Assembly: GCA_036172665.1 (NCBI GenBank)
Contig: CM069873.1
Coordinates: forward strand, 32,294,001-32,358,000
Source: Prosopocoilus inquinatus
Lineage: Eukaryota > Arthropoda > Insecta > Coleoptera > Lucanidae
Direction: 5' to 3'
Length of the DNA: 64,000 nucleotides
The position numbers and the translations under genes were made by a program. The notes under the pieces were generated by a model. It searched no databases, was not told where the DNA came from, and worked only from the letters and a program-made list of their open reading frames with translations. Shown one piece after another: positions 45,513 to 60,096 of the stretch. The first letter of the stretch is position 1, and each line of letters opens with the position of its first letter.

Positions 45513-46323
45513 ATGCGAGTAACACAAGAACACTGGCAAGTATTTCTTCAGCTTGCTGAAGAAAATCCGGGATTAATTGCCAATAAATTTAATGGGGCCC
45601 AAGGAAAAGCTGAGGGAAATGCTTTATGGCAAACCATAGCAAATAAATTAAATTCATTAGGCCATAGACAAAAAACTGTACCAGAATGGAGAAAGGTATA
45701 ATTAAAGTATAAAATAATAATTTATTCCATTTATCATTTACCTTTAATTATAGACTGTAACAGACTGGAAAAGTAAGGTAAAGGCTAAAGCTTCCAAACT
45801 TAGAGCCGAAGCTTGTCAAACGGGGGGTGGTAACCCAGTAATTAATAATTTAACACCATTAGAGGAAAAGTTATTGGCCTTAATGGGAACAAAATGTCTG
45901 GAAGAGATACCGGAATTTCAGAATTAGGCTTACCAACAACAAGTGTAAATACTGTTAGTACATATTTATGCAATTATTTATCAATTAAAAAGAAAATTAA
46001 TTCTGTAGAATTACGTTTCTGAGGCTTCTACTTCATCTTCAGCTGCCGCAACAGAAGAAATAGGGCCTTTAAATGATGAAGAGGATGTCCTGGCAGATCA
46101 TCAATATACAACACCAGCACGGAAGCGAAAAGCAACAAAGCCAGTACATACCAATATAAATTTACAAAAAAAAAGACGTGTCAATTCAAGCAGATTGTCA
46201 AAAGAACTAGTTGAATTGACTGAAGAATCTGTCAATATATTAAGGAATATTGACTCAAATCTTTCAAAAATGGCTGGTTCTCTCAGTGAACTGGTCAGTA
46301 TTTTTAAATCCAAAAATACCTAA
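45513..46323 (+). pseudogene. Harbinger Myb/SANT-like DNA-binding protein, frameshifted
   Basis: Exons: 45513-45695, 45754-45944, 46009-46323. Exon 1 has the Myb-like helix region (EHWQVFLQLAEENPG and NALWQTIANKLNSLG). Exon 2 continues TVTDWKSKVKAKASKLRAEA, then TGGGNP and LTPLEEKLLALMG, typical of Harbinger partner proteins. Exon 3 is basic (PARKRKATKP, QKKRR) with a helical C-terminus. Exon 2 is 191 bp, whereas 192 would keep the frame. A one-base loss around 45910-45916 switches frames before SELGLPTT. In transposons of this class the partner helps transposase enter the nucleus and bind DNA, so this copy probably cannot move by itself. Confidence 0.85.
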
Positions 46324-47248
46324 TTTAAACTTAAATTTAAAATTGTTTAAGTACACAAGTTTCAAACCCGAACATAGCAAACTTGCATTGAAAGCTATGT
46401 TTCTGTTGATTACTACTCGCCATTTATTTATTCGCTATTGCATTTTTTCGAAAAATATTCTGCTTTTTCCGTTAACATCAAAAATGTTCTATAGCAACCG
46501 ATAAGACTGAGGTAGGATTTTTTAAAATATTCTTTACAATGGTATGTTACATTGTTTTCTCGAACAATGTACAGTCGTGCGTACCTTAGATGCTACAACT
46601 CGAGAATTCTGCGGGCCCTGTTGAACAAAGCGTTAAGGGCGATGCTTGTGTGCAAGAAGTACATTTAATTCTTAGGTAAAATTGAATTTAAAGCTGATTA
46701 ACTTACATTGGGACCAATATACCATTGACAACGGCACTCTATTAAGTTTAGACTGAAGGATTGATAGCATCAGAAACAGATTTTTTTTGTGTCCAATGAC
46801 GCAGAATAAAGTTATTATAATGAAAGAAGAATTATTGTAATTTAGACCACAAGAGTACATATTACTTTATCTGTGCAAGTATTTATAATTGATTTGATTA
46901 TTACTGACGTACAATTTTCAGTTAATTGAATGTCAAGTCTGACATACTGACGACTAAATTTTTAATTTGAAACTTTAAAATTTAATTTATATTCTGAAGT
47001 AAGAATAATTTTAACTCAGTAATATTGGTCATAATTTTCCCTTTCCGTTATAATACCATTACCATTTTTGTATCTTTAAATGGCGAGCAGTAATCAACAG
47101 AAACGTAGTTTTCAATGCAAGTTTGCTATGTTCGGGTTTGAAACTTTCCACCCGGTATGTATCTTTTTAGAGATATCCAAATGTTTTGAAAATTGTATTT
47201 TAAAATAAACAATGAAAACACAGTTAACCCATTCACAGTTTATTTATT
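46324..47248. other. Spacer between the convergent Harbinger genes
   Basis: Non-coding. The TTAAGTACACAAGTTTCAAA..ATAGCAAACTTGCATTGAAA block at about 46350-46400 is repeated inverted near 47100-47150 (TGCAAGTTTGCTATGTTCGG..GTTTGAAACTTTCC). This forms an internal inverted pair about 0.7 kb apart. Confidence 0.55.
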
Positions 47249-48457
47249 TTAATTTCTAAAGTATTCAGCTATTAGGTTTCTTCTTGCCAGTAGCCCTTCT
47301 CTTAATCCAACTTCATTGCCATTGTGAGCTTCACCAAGAACATTTTCGGGAATGGGCACATCAAAGTCTAGTTCTAAATGCCCATTTACACATATATTGT
47401 GTAAAATAACACAGGCATTTATGATTTGTCCTACTCTGTCAGGTGTATACCGTAATATTCTCTCTTTATGAATGCAACGGAATCTACCCTTCAAGACACC
47501 ATTGCATCGTTCAATACAATTGCGAGCACTGATGTGTCTCTCATTATAGGTGGCCTCTGGTGTGTTTGGCTGCGGATTATGTATTGGTGTCATCAGCCAT
47601 GGTTGTAGTGGATAACCAGAATCTCCCAACAACCATGAATTTCGTTCACCTAAAGTGAAAAGGTACAGCATTTCCCAATTCAGAAAAACTTTGGAATATT
47701 TACCCTCATTGTACAATCTTTCTAATTCCCTTCTTACTACTGAATTTCTCCATATAAATGCATCATGTGTGGCACCTGGAAATGGGACATTTACATTTAG
47801 TATCTTCAAGTCATAATCAGAAATCTGAAAATAATAAGATAATAAATTCGAAATATATTCAAATTTTGCTTTTTTAGTTGCACTTACAAGTTGAATATTT
47901 TTTGAATGAAAATGCTTTCTGTTTAAATAATTGTGCTCCTCTTCTTTAGGTGCTAAAATTGCAACATGGGTGCAATCAATAGCACCAATCATGCCGGGAA
48001 ACCCAGTAGCTTCCATAAATCTTGCTTTAATTGCATTTTTTTCTACTGCAGTTGTAGGAAATTTGACCCATTCAGCACTCAACTCATTAACAATAGCATC
48101 TGTGACTTCCGTTACAGCCCTTGAACCCATTTGTTGGGAACTGGATATATTGAAACTTTGTCCAATTAAACGCTGATATGAACCTGTAGCAAAAAAATTA
48201 AGAGCACCAAAAAATTTTATATTGGCAGGGACAGCTACTGGGTTATTTGTTGTATTCAATATTGGTAAAATCCTATTTAATACAAACTGTGCCATATCTT
48301 TGGTCAAACGGAATATTTGTTTAAAGTGTGCATCAGCTAAACTAAATGGATCACTTTCAGATCGCTGTAAACGCCTTTCAATATTAAAATTTCGGATTTG
48401 TTCTAAACGTTCCTCCTCTTCTGCCGCCAAAATATTATGCATATTAACAGCAAACAT
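47249..48457 (-). CDS. HARBI1-like PIF/Harbinger transposase
   Basis: The frame is open for 402 codons, but two in-frame segments look like short introns: 47887-47825 (GTAAGT...TTTTCAG) and 47703-47650 (GTAAAT...TTTAG). Removing both gives 363 residues and restores family wording across the joins (HSKNIQL-ISDYDLKILNVN; YNEG-ERNSWLLGDSGYP). The DDE triad is present: Asp in GAIDCTHVAI, Asp in LLGDSGYP, Glu in NCIERCNGVLKGRFRC. The C-terminus ILHNICVNGHLELDFD is typical. It appears catalytically intact, unlike the Myb partner. Confidence 0.93.
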   Translation of the reverse strand: MFAVNMHNILAAEEEERLEQIRNFNIERRLQRSESDPFSLADAHFKQIFRLTKDMAQFVLNRILPILNTTNNPVAVPANIKFFGALNFFATGSYQRLIGQSFNISSSQQMGSRAVTEVTDAIVNELSAEWVKFPTTAVEKNAIKARFMEATGFPGMIGAIDCTHVAILAPKEEEHNYLNRKHFHSKNIQLVSATKKAKFEYISNLLSYYFQISDYDLKILNVNVPFPGATHDAFIWRNSVVRRELERLYNEGKYSKVFLNWEMLYLFTLGERNSWLLGDSGYPLQPWLMTPIHNPQPNTPEATYNERHISARNCIERCNGVLKGRFRCIHKERILRYTPDRVGQIINACVILHNICVNGHLELDFDVPIPENVLGEAHNGNEVGLREGLLARRNLIAEYFRN

Positions 48458-48867
48458 CTAGGTACAAAATAAATAAACTAATATTTCGTATACAAGTACA
48501 TTAATTAAGTAATAATGTACTTACCGCTAAGAATTAGTTTAATTTTACTACAATAATAAAATCTCTGAAATAAATAAATAACAAAAAATAATACAATAAT
48601 TCACACTAAATTATTTTTGACACAAATGCAATTCACAAGATATCATATAACACGATTTAGTTACTTTGTTAAAAAGCACTAAAAACACCAAAATTTGGTA
48701 AGATACTTTTACGATGTGTAGTATATTGCCGAAGATCGGCAAGAGTCGTGATGTAGAAAGCTAAAATGGAATTCTATATGACGAAAGCGATGATGCATAG
48801 AGTCTCGCTATTGTTATTCTGTGGTCTAGCTCTACCAACCTTGCACATTACAGCTCGTGGCGACATC

Positions 48868-49360
48868 TCGCGCCGGAGTTACCAATTACAACTTAACTTA
48901 ACTTAAAATGTGGTTTTTACTCAATTTTCTGATTAATTTGATATCGAATACGCATTACATTTTTAGCTTTTGTTAAAAATAAGATTTACAATAGTTAATA
49001 TTATGTATTTCCACTACAGATGGGATTCCACCCGGTGCAATCATTTGCACTGGTGGAATTACGGAATGCACCCACAATGCACCCGGTTCATTGGATGCTT
49101 TGCCCGGTTGCCTACATTCACATAAGTTACAAAAAATGCTTCAAAATGACACCAAATAGCCGTTACTTTGTACGGACTATCACTAGACAATTATTTTGTA
49201 ACGTTAATTTCAAAAACTTACTCATTTTGTTCAGAAAAGATTACTTAAATTTAAATTTTTGAATGCACCCGGTACATTCATGTATGCACCCTGGTGAATG
49301 CACCCATGTGGGAGCTTTCAATGCACCGGGTTCATTCCCTGGCCCATCTCTTGGTAAAAG
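48868..49360. repeat. Dispersed repeat plus CACCCGG-rich stretch
   Basis: 48868-49000 (GTGGCGACATCTCGCGCCGG, AGTTACCAATTAC, TTTTCTGATTAATTTGATA) recurs in diverged form at 55843-55975. The following 300 bp repeats TGCACCCGGTTCATT-like words in both orientations (49020-49085 and 49261-49340), probably another small element with inverted ends. Confidence 0.65.
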
Positions 49361-49847
49361 TAAGTAAGTGGATATGTGCAGCGCCCTCGGTGGTTAAAAA
49401 ATGAAACAAAAATTTGATAATGATAAGACAAATTTAATAAATTAAACAAATATTGGTATTTACGATAAGTTTAAATTGATAATGTTACTATTAAATTAAT
49501 CCAACTGATTTGATTCAATTAATTAATTATTAAATTTCAAATGACGCGTCTCTCAGAACTCAGAAAACTGCCAGATATTATTAAAAAAACACATCAGACC
49601 AGTTTATCTTGTCCTTTTTTATGTCGTTTAGAATCTACAATGATTAAAAATTGTAGTTTTTTGAAAATCCTGGAAGTTTATTTGTTGCTTACCCCAACAA
49701 ATCTTTGACAATGGAAACGTCAAAACGATTTATGTATGCAATGGTTATCTTAATATAGTTTTTTTCTATTGGTTTGCTTCTGAATCATTTATAAATAGAT
49801 TTATTTGTATTATTGATGTTAGAGTGTAGGTAATCAAATGTGCAAAA
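49361..49847 (+). promoter_or_regulatory. Upstream region of the PDP gene
   Basis: AT-rich DNA preceding the PDP start codon. No recognisable core promoter element. The first ATG of the gene lies in AAAATGGTAGTGG. Confidence 0.3.
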
Positions 49848-52149
49848 ATGGTAGTGGCATGTAGAAGCCAACGCTTATTCGAAACACGTAAAACCATTAA
49901 TTTGTCGAGAATATTGCAAATTTTTAAGCCCGTGAGTGAGTTTGGTGTTCGGCGAGTTTTTCAACGAAGTGCACAGTTAAAAGTCGATTATAACGAGAGG
50001 TTATGTGCCTGTCGTTCCTTCCACACTACTAAAGTATCCAGGTCCCCATTGCCAAAATTAACACCTCAGGAGGTAAGTCTAATTTCAGTAGAATTTACTT
50101 TTATTTTTCAACATAAATTGATTGTAGTAATTAACCTTGTAGAAGAGTCTCTGCAGAAAAAAATATTCAAGTAAATTTTGTTTAAACATTCCAAAAACAT
50201 TCACTTTTAGATGAACTAGAAAGCTTTTGTAGGTTAGGTTTGAATGATATGTGTCCAATTTTACTATCTTGAAGGTAATCAGATATTATCAGCCAATCCT
50301 GATGTCCACTTTTGTTGAGTGTGTTTAGGTGAATGTGGCTTGATCAAATTAGTTTTATTAATTATGGTCATATGACATGATGTTAATTTTATATAAAAAA
50401 GTTAACATATCGTATGGGCCTTAAACTTGGTAATTAATCATATCTTTTTATAATTTTAAAAAACCTTGCAGATGATTCAAAAATAGTTATATATTAAATG
50501 AAAAAAGGGAAATAAAAATAAAGGGAAATGCACTACGTCATCATTTCTGTGTTTACTAATTTTTGAAATTGATTTATTCATTTGTAGGTTGACAATATTC
50601 TCCGTGCTAATGAATATACTCACGAGTTTTCAGAAGGCTCTGTAAAATCTTATGATTCAAATCAGTTGGCCTCAAATAACCCCACGGAAGACACCAGATC
50701 AGAAGCAAAATGTCAGTTAACAACAGGTTCGTATGTTAATAATAATAATGATATTACTTATCAAATAACAAAAATCTTTGTTAAAAACAATTTTAAATTA
50801 AATTGCATTGTTTGAAATTTGATTTTGTATGTTTTTTAGTGTAGGTTTTTTCCGTAATAAATGTTGAATAATTCTAGGTTTACTATTGGGTGTATTTGAT
50901 GGACATGCAGGAGGAGCATGTGCTCAAGTAATAGCAAAACGGCTGTATCGTTACATTACAGCATGCCTACTACCTCAAGAAACCCTTCAACAGTATGTAG
51001 CTTCCTTAAAAACGAATAATCCTGTAGAACTTATTAAATCGTACAATGATAAAGTTCAGTTTGTAGATGATATTCGGGAAATTTATCATGAAAGTTTCCT
51101 TAAGTTTCTCGAAGACCTGAGGAAGGTATCAAAGAATGAACGGTCTTGGTTTTCTTTATAAGTCAGTGCAATTTTCAGACAGATTCTAAGCAGAATTTTG
51201 AAATGAGCAAAGCACTGGAGAGGGCATTTCTTCGGCTAGATGATGATCTGTCGAATGAAGCTCTTTCTGATTTTGGGGAACGGTTGAATATGAAGACGTT
51301 GTCTGTGGCGATGTCAGGTGCTGTAGCTTGTGTTGCACATATAGATGGACCACATCTTCATGTAGCACACGTTGGAGACTGTAATGCTGTCCTAGGTTTG
51401 TAAATTTAATTGTTTAGAAAAATTATAATTTTAAAGACCATATTAAATTTTTAGGAGTCCGTACTGAAACTAATTCTTGGGTGGCAAAGAAATTAACTTT
51501 AGAACATAATAGTTACAATCAACAGGAAGTAGAAAGGATATTGAAAGAACACCCTTTCAACGAAAACACGACTGTAATTAAAATGGAACGACTTTTAGGT
51601 CAATTAGCTCCACTTCGAGCAATAGGTGACTTCAGGTACAAATGGAGTCGAGAAATCATGTCATCGTTGGTTGTGAAACACTTTGGGGAACAAGTAGTCC
51701 CCCCAAATTACTATACTCCACCCTATCTCACTGCCAGACCAGAAGTGACCTATCATAGATTAACACCTCGTGATAAATTTTTAATTTTGGGTACAGATGG
51801 TATATGGGATATCATCTCTCCATTGCAAGTAGTTCGGCTGATTGGCGAACACATGAGTGGTAAAGTTACTTTAAGTCCTTTGAAGCTTCCCAGAAAGAAT
51901 ATGAAATTAAATGAAATAAATGATATGTTGTTACAAAGAAAAGAAGGGCTGAAAACCAAACCTAAAGACACCAATGCCGCCACTCATTTGATAAGAAATG
52001 CACTCGGGGGAACTGAGTATGGAATAGATCACGGGAAACTATCGCAACTTTTAAGTTTACCTGAAGACGTGGTCAGAGTTTTCAGAGATGATATTACAGT
52101 AACTGTTATATATTTTGATTCGGAATATTTAAGGCATTGTCCGGCATAG
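49848..52149 (+). CDS. Pdp: Pyruvate dehydrogenase phosphatase, mitochondrial (PP2C family)
   Basis: It removes phosphate from the E1-alpha subunit of pyruvate dehydrogenase and so activates the complex in the mitochondrial matrix. Exons: 49848-50072, 50588-50726, 50878-51125, 51179-51395, 51455-52149. All junctions are GT-AG and phases close to 507 residues, near the size of animal PDP1. The first 60 residues are rich in Arg and poor in acidic residues, as in a mitochondrial presequence. LTPQEVDNILRANEY follows. Metal-binding PP2C motifs are complete: GVFDGHAGG (D129, G130), HVGDCNAVLG (D271), GTDGIWD (D391) and DDITVTV near the end. Nothing suggests damage. Confidence 0.95.
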
Positions 52150-53317
52150 CATTTAAGCAGGTTTTGTTTTGTTGTGTTCCTTTCTCATCCTATTTATTTA
52201 TCTACTTAAATGACGATGTCATGATTTTCATCCATAGAGTTCACTGTGATCAGCAACATAATATTTATATGTAACTTAAAGCTGTCATATGTACAAATGT
52301 AAATGCAGTAATTAGAATTGTTGTAACTACGCATAAAAATTATATTACAAAAAAAAATGTATTATGCTAAGTACCAGGTGTACACCGAAATAAATAAATT
52401 ACATCTTATAATGTTTACGTATTTCAAACAGGGTTCCCATTTATTTTTATTGAAATATTCCCTAACTTTCAGGTTTTCCCGTGTTTCATCAAAATTGACT
52501 GCGATTATGCAAGTTTTCTAATTTTTAGATCTTTTAAGCCTCAGCTTTTCTAAGTTTCTCCAGTTTAACTTTAATTTTCGCTTTATTCCAATGGTAACCA
52601 TTGTTTCTGCAGGAATTAAACAGTTTAAAGTTAAACTGTCAACATTTTTTTCCTGATTGTTAAAAAAAATACTAATAGTTATTTCAAAAAACAAACAGTC
52701 TTAGTATAGGAAACCCAATGAACGCAACCGCCTGTATGGTTGCCTATAACGAAGGCCCGAATAACAATTTTCTTGTTAAAAACAACAAAAAAGTTTTTCA
52801 CAATTCACTTAAATTACGCATCTTTTAAAATATTTTAAACAATTTTATTTTATTTTCTTATTTTAGAAAACGAATTTGCATTCAAATTTCCAGTTTCTCA
52901 ATTACATAATTTCACCGATTTCTGCATTAAAACAAGCAAATTAATCGTGAACGCTTTCTCAATTCTCTGACTTTTTGCTGTGAATGAAAACTCTAGAAAA
53001 GTAAAAATTTAATTAAATCTCTGATTAAAACAAATTTACTTTAAGAATATGTAGCTTCATAAGTGAAAGTAATAAATTTTAAAAGCCTTTTTTAAATAAT
53101 ACATATTTATTTAAAAATTAAGCAAATACAATAAAAAAGTCATCGTACACTGCCTCAGATAAGTGATACTAAAATTACGTTAAATATAATTTATCTAAAT
53201 GTATAAACTGTGTAATATTACATTTTTACATCTTATTAAATTACATTAATACATTTTTATAACAAATGAATGAAAAGCAGTAAATAAGCAATTAATGTGG
53301 CAAATGCTTGTGCGATA
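52150..53317. other. Intergenic DNA between convergent PDP and Vps4, with a repeat
   Basis: AATAAA-type signals near 52390 probably end the PDP transcript. 52436-52790 is the partner of the repeat in Nibbler intron 9, and its middle (52560-52650) resembles the 128-bp MITE at 15055. The rest is AT-rich without coding frames. Confidence 0.6.
52436..52790 (+). repeat. Diverged dispersed repeat (partner of 9802-10200)
   Basis: It begins CAGGGTTCCCA and shares ordered blocks with the Nibbler intron copy, ending with TGTATGGTTGCCTATAACGAAG-like sequence. Class unknown. Confidence 0.65.
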
Positions 53318-55195
<1,878 letters not shown>

Positions 55196-55209
55196 TGCAA
55201 ACGAATTCT

Positions 55210-57084
55210 GGAATAAACAATTTATAATTGCGTTAACAATACGATACACATTAATCACACTTATAAATGTTACATGCACAGGTGACTAATATGTATTGAT
55301 AAGTGAATAATCTTTCATTATTTTACATATCTTTAGAGACGTCGCTACATAAATTAGATATTAGAATATGCTTACTGTAAGGCAATTGCGTATAAGTCTA
55401 CAAATGTAATTTGCAAAATTAAGAATTAAAGAATGTTATATGTCACACAAACTTCAACAGTACCAAAAAGGTACGTTCACAATCACAACATATTTGATAA
55501 TCTATACGAATTTATTTCCCAAAATTTTACCGGAAACAGATGACGTTCTGAATTCTGGTAAATCATTTTACCTAAAATAATAGCAGTGTCTTGGGTACGA
55601 AGTATAACTTTAATTTAATGACGCAAGCAGGGATTCTGGAAAGTACTGCTAATATCCACTAAACTAAATCAAAACAATTTATAAAAAAGAGACTAGCGAA
55701 TACTGAAAATGTAAGCATTTTTAGGAAATTTTCAACAAATAATCTGTGTGACACTGCTATTATTTTCAACAGAAGATAATATTTAAAGTTGTTAAATTAC
55801 CGGTAATTTATTTTTAATATTACCTCACCATAATATTACCAATTAGTGGCGACATCTAGCGCCGAAGTTACCAATTACATTTTTTAATAAAAATGTGATT
55901 TTTACAAATTTTCTGATTAATTTGATACCGAATATGCATCCATAGTTGGTTTTTGTTATAAATAAGGTTTATATTTAATATTAGTGAGTTTGCGCAGTAT
56001 GTTTTCCGTTATAAAAGTTCTCCTTATAATCTACAACGTTGAAGTTATATAAAAATTTTACCGTATAACTAATTTCCGGACGCTATTTTTTAAAATAAAG
56101 GAGCCAATCAGAAAATAATTCTTATGGAATTTGTAGGCGTGCACAGCCGATTTTGGTCGACGTAGTTGCCGAACATTTTTAGGTTATAACAATAAGCAAA
56201 ATATGAAAAAAAAAACTAATAAATTTATTAACGTTATGAATAATTAAAATATAATTAAAAATAATATTATTGTAAAAGATGTAAAATTATTCAGATTTTC
56301 AATACTGACCAACTCACAACTTCAAATTAGACGAGCTATCTATTCATTACTGCGTTTACATGCATCGACTAACACCGGCTTCTACTAATGCGCATTTGGT
56401 AATGCGAATTAAAATGGCAAGTAAACGGTTTCCCAATACGCATTTGAGTTTCTAATTCGCGTTGGTTTAATTTTATAATTAAATTTAATAATTAACAAGA
56501 ATTGGAGATAATTTACCCAACGTGCCAGCTTAAATAAAGTAATGGGAGACAAGCATTTAAACAAGTAACTCACAGATTACACAGGGATAGATCATAGACA
56601 AGGAAGGAAATAGACTGCTGACTCTTGCATATAATAGTGGTGTCGAGTTTTTACGCCATCTGTATTTGCCTGACATAAGTACATTAATAATAATAATAAT
56701 GCAGAACCCTGTTAAAGGAAAAGGCCGGGAAATTTAAATAAATCCCCACACACCCATAAAAAATTTTATTTATGAGTACATGTGAATTATTCGGTGAAAG
56801 AACAATAAGTGACTACTTTGTATTTACGTAATCACTTACTATCCTTTCACTGAATAATTCACGTGTCCTATATATGAAGTGTGAGCAAATCAATGAAATA
56901 AAAGAGATATATAAATTACGATACAATTCCATACGATACGATTTACTAACGTGTAGCTAAATACAAAAAGTAATAATAAGAAATTAAAAAATGGTACAAA
57001 ACTATTTATTTAACAAAAATACTATTAAGAGTAACAATTCAAAACATATTAAGATTAATCTCAATCTAAACTTGGTTTAAAAAC
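55210..57084. other. Vps4 upstream DNA and scattered repeats; no gene
   Basis: It contains the Vps4 promoter and 5' UTR intron (exact site unknown), the 55843-55975 partner of the 48.9-kb repeat, and a hairpin at 56764-56879. The hairpin has inverted arms of about 45 bp (GTACATGTGAATTATTCGGTG and a near complement). No coding frame is supported. Confidence 0.5.
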
Positions 57085-57420
57085 TAAATTGACTGGGAAG
57101 TATTGTTCTAATGTGTGAACTCTCTCCTGGCCTCGAATATGACAAACAAAGTGATCCTGTTAGAGGTTTTGTAGATTTTAGTGGACCTCATCTAGGACCT
57201 AGTATTTACTGATCACGCATTAACATTTATTGTGAAGGAAATTCATAGAAAGTGGAAAGAAACTGTATGTTCGCTTTTGTCAAGGAAATATGTCAACTAT
57301 TGAATTATTATTTATTAACTATTAGTAGCCATAATTTCAGATGAAGGTTCAGCTAATCAAGCTGCTGTTATTAGATTAATTTCCGAAACCAACCTTTATT
57401 TCGCATAACAAAATTTTCTT
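57085..57420 (+). pseudogene. Decayed P-superfamily transposase fragment
   Basis: Short conserved blocks appear in sequence but in different frames: SPGLEYDKQSDPVRGFVDF (the conserved region before the first acidic residue in THAP9-like proteins), DHALTFIVKEIHRKWKETV, and ISDEGSANQAAVIRLISET (the D-x-G-x-x-N block). Stops and shifts separate them. It is a different subfamily from the 40.6-44.8 kb copy. Confidence 0.65.
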
Positions 57421-59099
57421 ATCACTATCAGGTGCAATTGCGAAACTAATTCCTATTGAATAATTTATTCCCCGAGAAGTTGATGGGAACACTTCAACAA
57501 ATGCCTCATAGATTATTATTTTGTCTCCTTCTAAATCAGCACCGCACCATATTTCAGAGAAATAACTAAATCAACTAAATTCTGCTGTGTACTGTCACTT
57601 ACATATTCAATAACTAAGCTGAGTGCTCTAAACAATTACCATGTCATGAAGATAAACTTTCTGGTGTGGTTCTTGTGTTAGTGACAAATGCTCAAGAGAT
57701 GATTGCACTGTGCAATGCATCTATAATAATTGACTTAAATATTTACACTTCTAATAAAGCAAGTACATGGACCTCCTTGTTTCTCTCAGGTGTAACAGGT
57801 TATTGTTGATGTGACTGCCAGAAACAATTTTCCAGTGTTGGGGGCTCCTTGAATCAGGGCCCCTGTAACCATGTGTGTAAAGCGTGCAGTGCACGCGAGC
57901 GCCATGTTCAAGGGGCGGCAATGAACCTCTTGGCCACTGGACATGTTTTGTCACTTGTTTCGCCAAAAAAAAAAAAAAAAATGGGAAACAGTTTCTAGTC
58001 AGATAAAAATTTGAAAAAACTATCCACAAGACTGAAATGTCTCGATGAAGTCGTCAACCTCGCGTCGACTAAAATACAATAGATAATTGCGGCAATTAAA
58101 AGCAGAAAAATTTAAGTTTTGTAATTTTCGTGTGGTAAATTTTTTATAAAAAAATGTAACGTACTTAATAATTTTATTAAGTAAAAAAATAATTACGGTT
58201 TGCTAAAAAAACCAAATTACATTTTACTTTTTAAGTTTTTAGAAATTTAAGTTCCTTTTGTTTTTGTGATTTAGTTTCATTTTTCTAATATGGAAGGGAG
58301 GGAAGCCGGGAGATCTGAAGAAAGGCCTCCTTAGTCAGATAAGAAGACTGGGCCGATCGTCTTTGGGGGTCGCGGCAATTAGACTTAAACTTGAAAGAAG
58401 TGAAGGAAAATGTTTAATAATTAAGGAAAATGTTTTCTTTAAGTAAAGGAAAATGTTTAAAAAAACTAAAATTTTAAAAAATTTCGTTTCAATTTTTTTC
58501 TAATTCTGTCTTCCATTTTTTTCTTATTTTTTAAAAATAATTTTGACAATTGACCATTTTTGTTTGCCTCAACTTATCTCACAGAGGGCGTCGAAATATG
58601 GAGTGGCACGCAGGCGGCTTTTGGCCTCGCGGGGGCTCTGCCTTGAATCCTATATAAAATTTCCACATTTAATTTTCTTGCTTTGTATACGTAAACTATT
58701 ATTCTTACCTGGTAAACATAATACAGGAAATGCATATTTCTAACTCATTTTCTTTCGACGCAATGATAATTAATTATACTAAAGTAAGTATTTTATAACA
58801 GTAATTGTTAATAGATTATTGTTGCCAGTTAAAAAATAATGTCCACATGTGAAATATTTAATCAAGCATACACAATCCACTAATTCAACAAATGCCCAGA
58901 CATAAAATTAGCAGTTTCTTTCTTTATCACTCAGAATTCGTCAGTATAATTTTGAAAGATGAATGAAAGCAAAACTTAACCAAAGATGACAAAGAAATCC
59001 ACTATAGCGAAAAGACGGACATGATTGGTGGATATGGTATTCACATGACATTTTCTACCAATTGTGCCAACCTCAGGTGTACAATCCCTAGTCTTGGGT
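57421..59099. other. No gene seen
   Basis: AT-rich DNA with a few GC-richer patches (57840-57950, 58300-58400, 58590-58650) that resemble no family I know. An A18 homopolymer lies at 57964-57981. Confidence 0.4.
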
Positions 59100-59101
59100 C
59101 T

Positions 59102-59346
59102 GCTTGGGTATACTTAGGGAGAGGACTGCTAGGTACGGACCCCACTTCGTTGGAGTCCTCATTAATACATGCGCAGTTCTACATAATATGTGTATTAATA
59201 ATAATGTACCTTTGTTAGTAGACCCTTTAGATTTAGATGAGGATGGGCATTTTAATTTTCATGGACATGGCAATGAAGTCAACGCTTTAAATGAGGGGCG
59301 CATTATTAGGCAAAACATTCTTAACAGATATTTTTTAAATGATTAA
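59102..59346 (+). pseudogene. HARBI1-like transposase, C-terminal fragment
   Basis: The frame reads GILRERTARYGPHFVGVLIN and CAVLHNMCINNNVPLLVDP, ending in a TAA. This aligns with the end of the 47-kb transposase (ACVILHNICVNGHLELDFD) but is clearly diverged. The catalytic domain is absent upstream, so this is a 5'-truncated relic. Confidence 0.8.
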
Positions 59347-60049
59347 ATGCAGTTATCTTTTTTATTGTATGACTACTGATTGACTGATAAACTTTAATAT
59401 GTTTTATATAGCTATTTTAATTTTTGTATATTAGTTGTAAATATTTTTTAAATGGATATTATTGGTTATAACATGTCTCTCAAAAGTCTTATAATCTAGA
59501 TGCTTATGAACTATATATCAAATATTTAATCTATTGTTGGAAAGTTGAGTCGAATAAATCCAAAGTTCTACGCTTTTTGCATAATTTGAATATGCATGTA
59601 ACTATTCAATTCTTAAATATTCACATAAAAAAAGTAATCAGAATAAAGAATTTATTTTCCTATATAAACATTTACCCAAATGTAAATGTAATGTTTAGAA
59701 GTAGAACAAATACCTATTTGTTCTACTTCTAAATGGTGCAGACTGTATCCGCATTATTTTTTTACTGTTAGAGTTTTTTCATCCATACCTTAATAGCATC
59801 TGTTAACCTTCGAATATCATTACCAATATTCATTAAGTTTGTGTTAATACTTTTTAAAACATGTACAGTATCTTTGTATATATCTACAGCTGGATCAAGT
59901 TTGGCTTTTTTTTGAAGGAGGAGTTGAAATTAAGACCATATAATCGTGGTCATTGGGCACAAAAGTAGTCTCAGCATGTCTTTTTGAAAGGCCAGCAATG
60001 ACATTATCAGATTGGATCTTCAGGTTTCTTGTTCATATTTCCTGGTACC

Positions 60050-60096
60050 TATATATATATATATATATATAATTTGTCATTCATATATATATATAT
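60050..60096. repeat. (AT)n microsatellite at the left Penelope boundary
   Basis: Two AT runs flank AATTTGTCATTC. A larger AT-rich run follows the right boundary at 61678-61745. AT-rich targets at both ends fit Penelope insertion into, or expansion of, an AT microsatellite. Confidence 0.85.

Larger units (their letters stand above)
45410..48815. mobile_element. PIF/Harbinger transposon with two convergent genes
   Basis: The extent is set by homology to the deletion derivative at 13526-14190: left part from GCGCGCAAATG, right part to GAGTCTCGCTAT. The left gene (+) encodes a Myb/SANT-like protein and the right gene (-) a HARBI1-like nuclease. This two-protein arrangement is normal for the superfamily. 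The terminal repeats are poor by eye and the exact ends are uncertain by a few bases. Confidence 0.85.

Noticed and set aside
57751..58029. 92-codon minus-strand frame
   Set aside because: It includes a phenylalanine run from an A18 homopolymer and resembles no protein.
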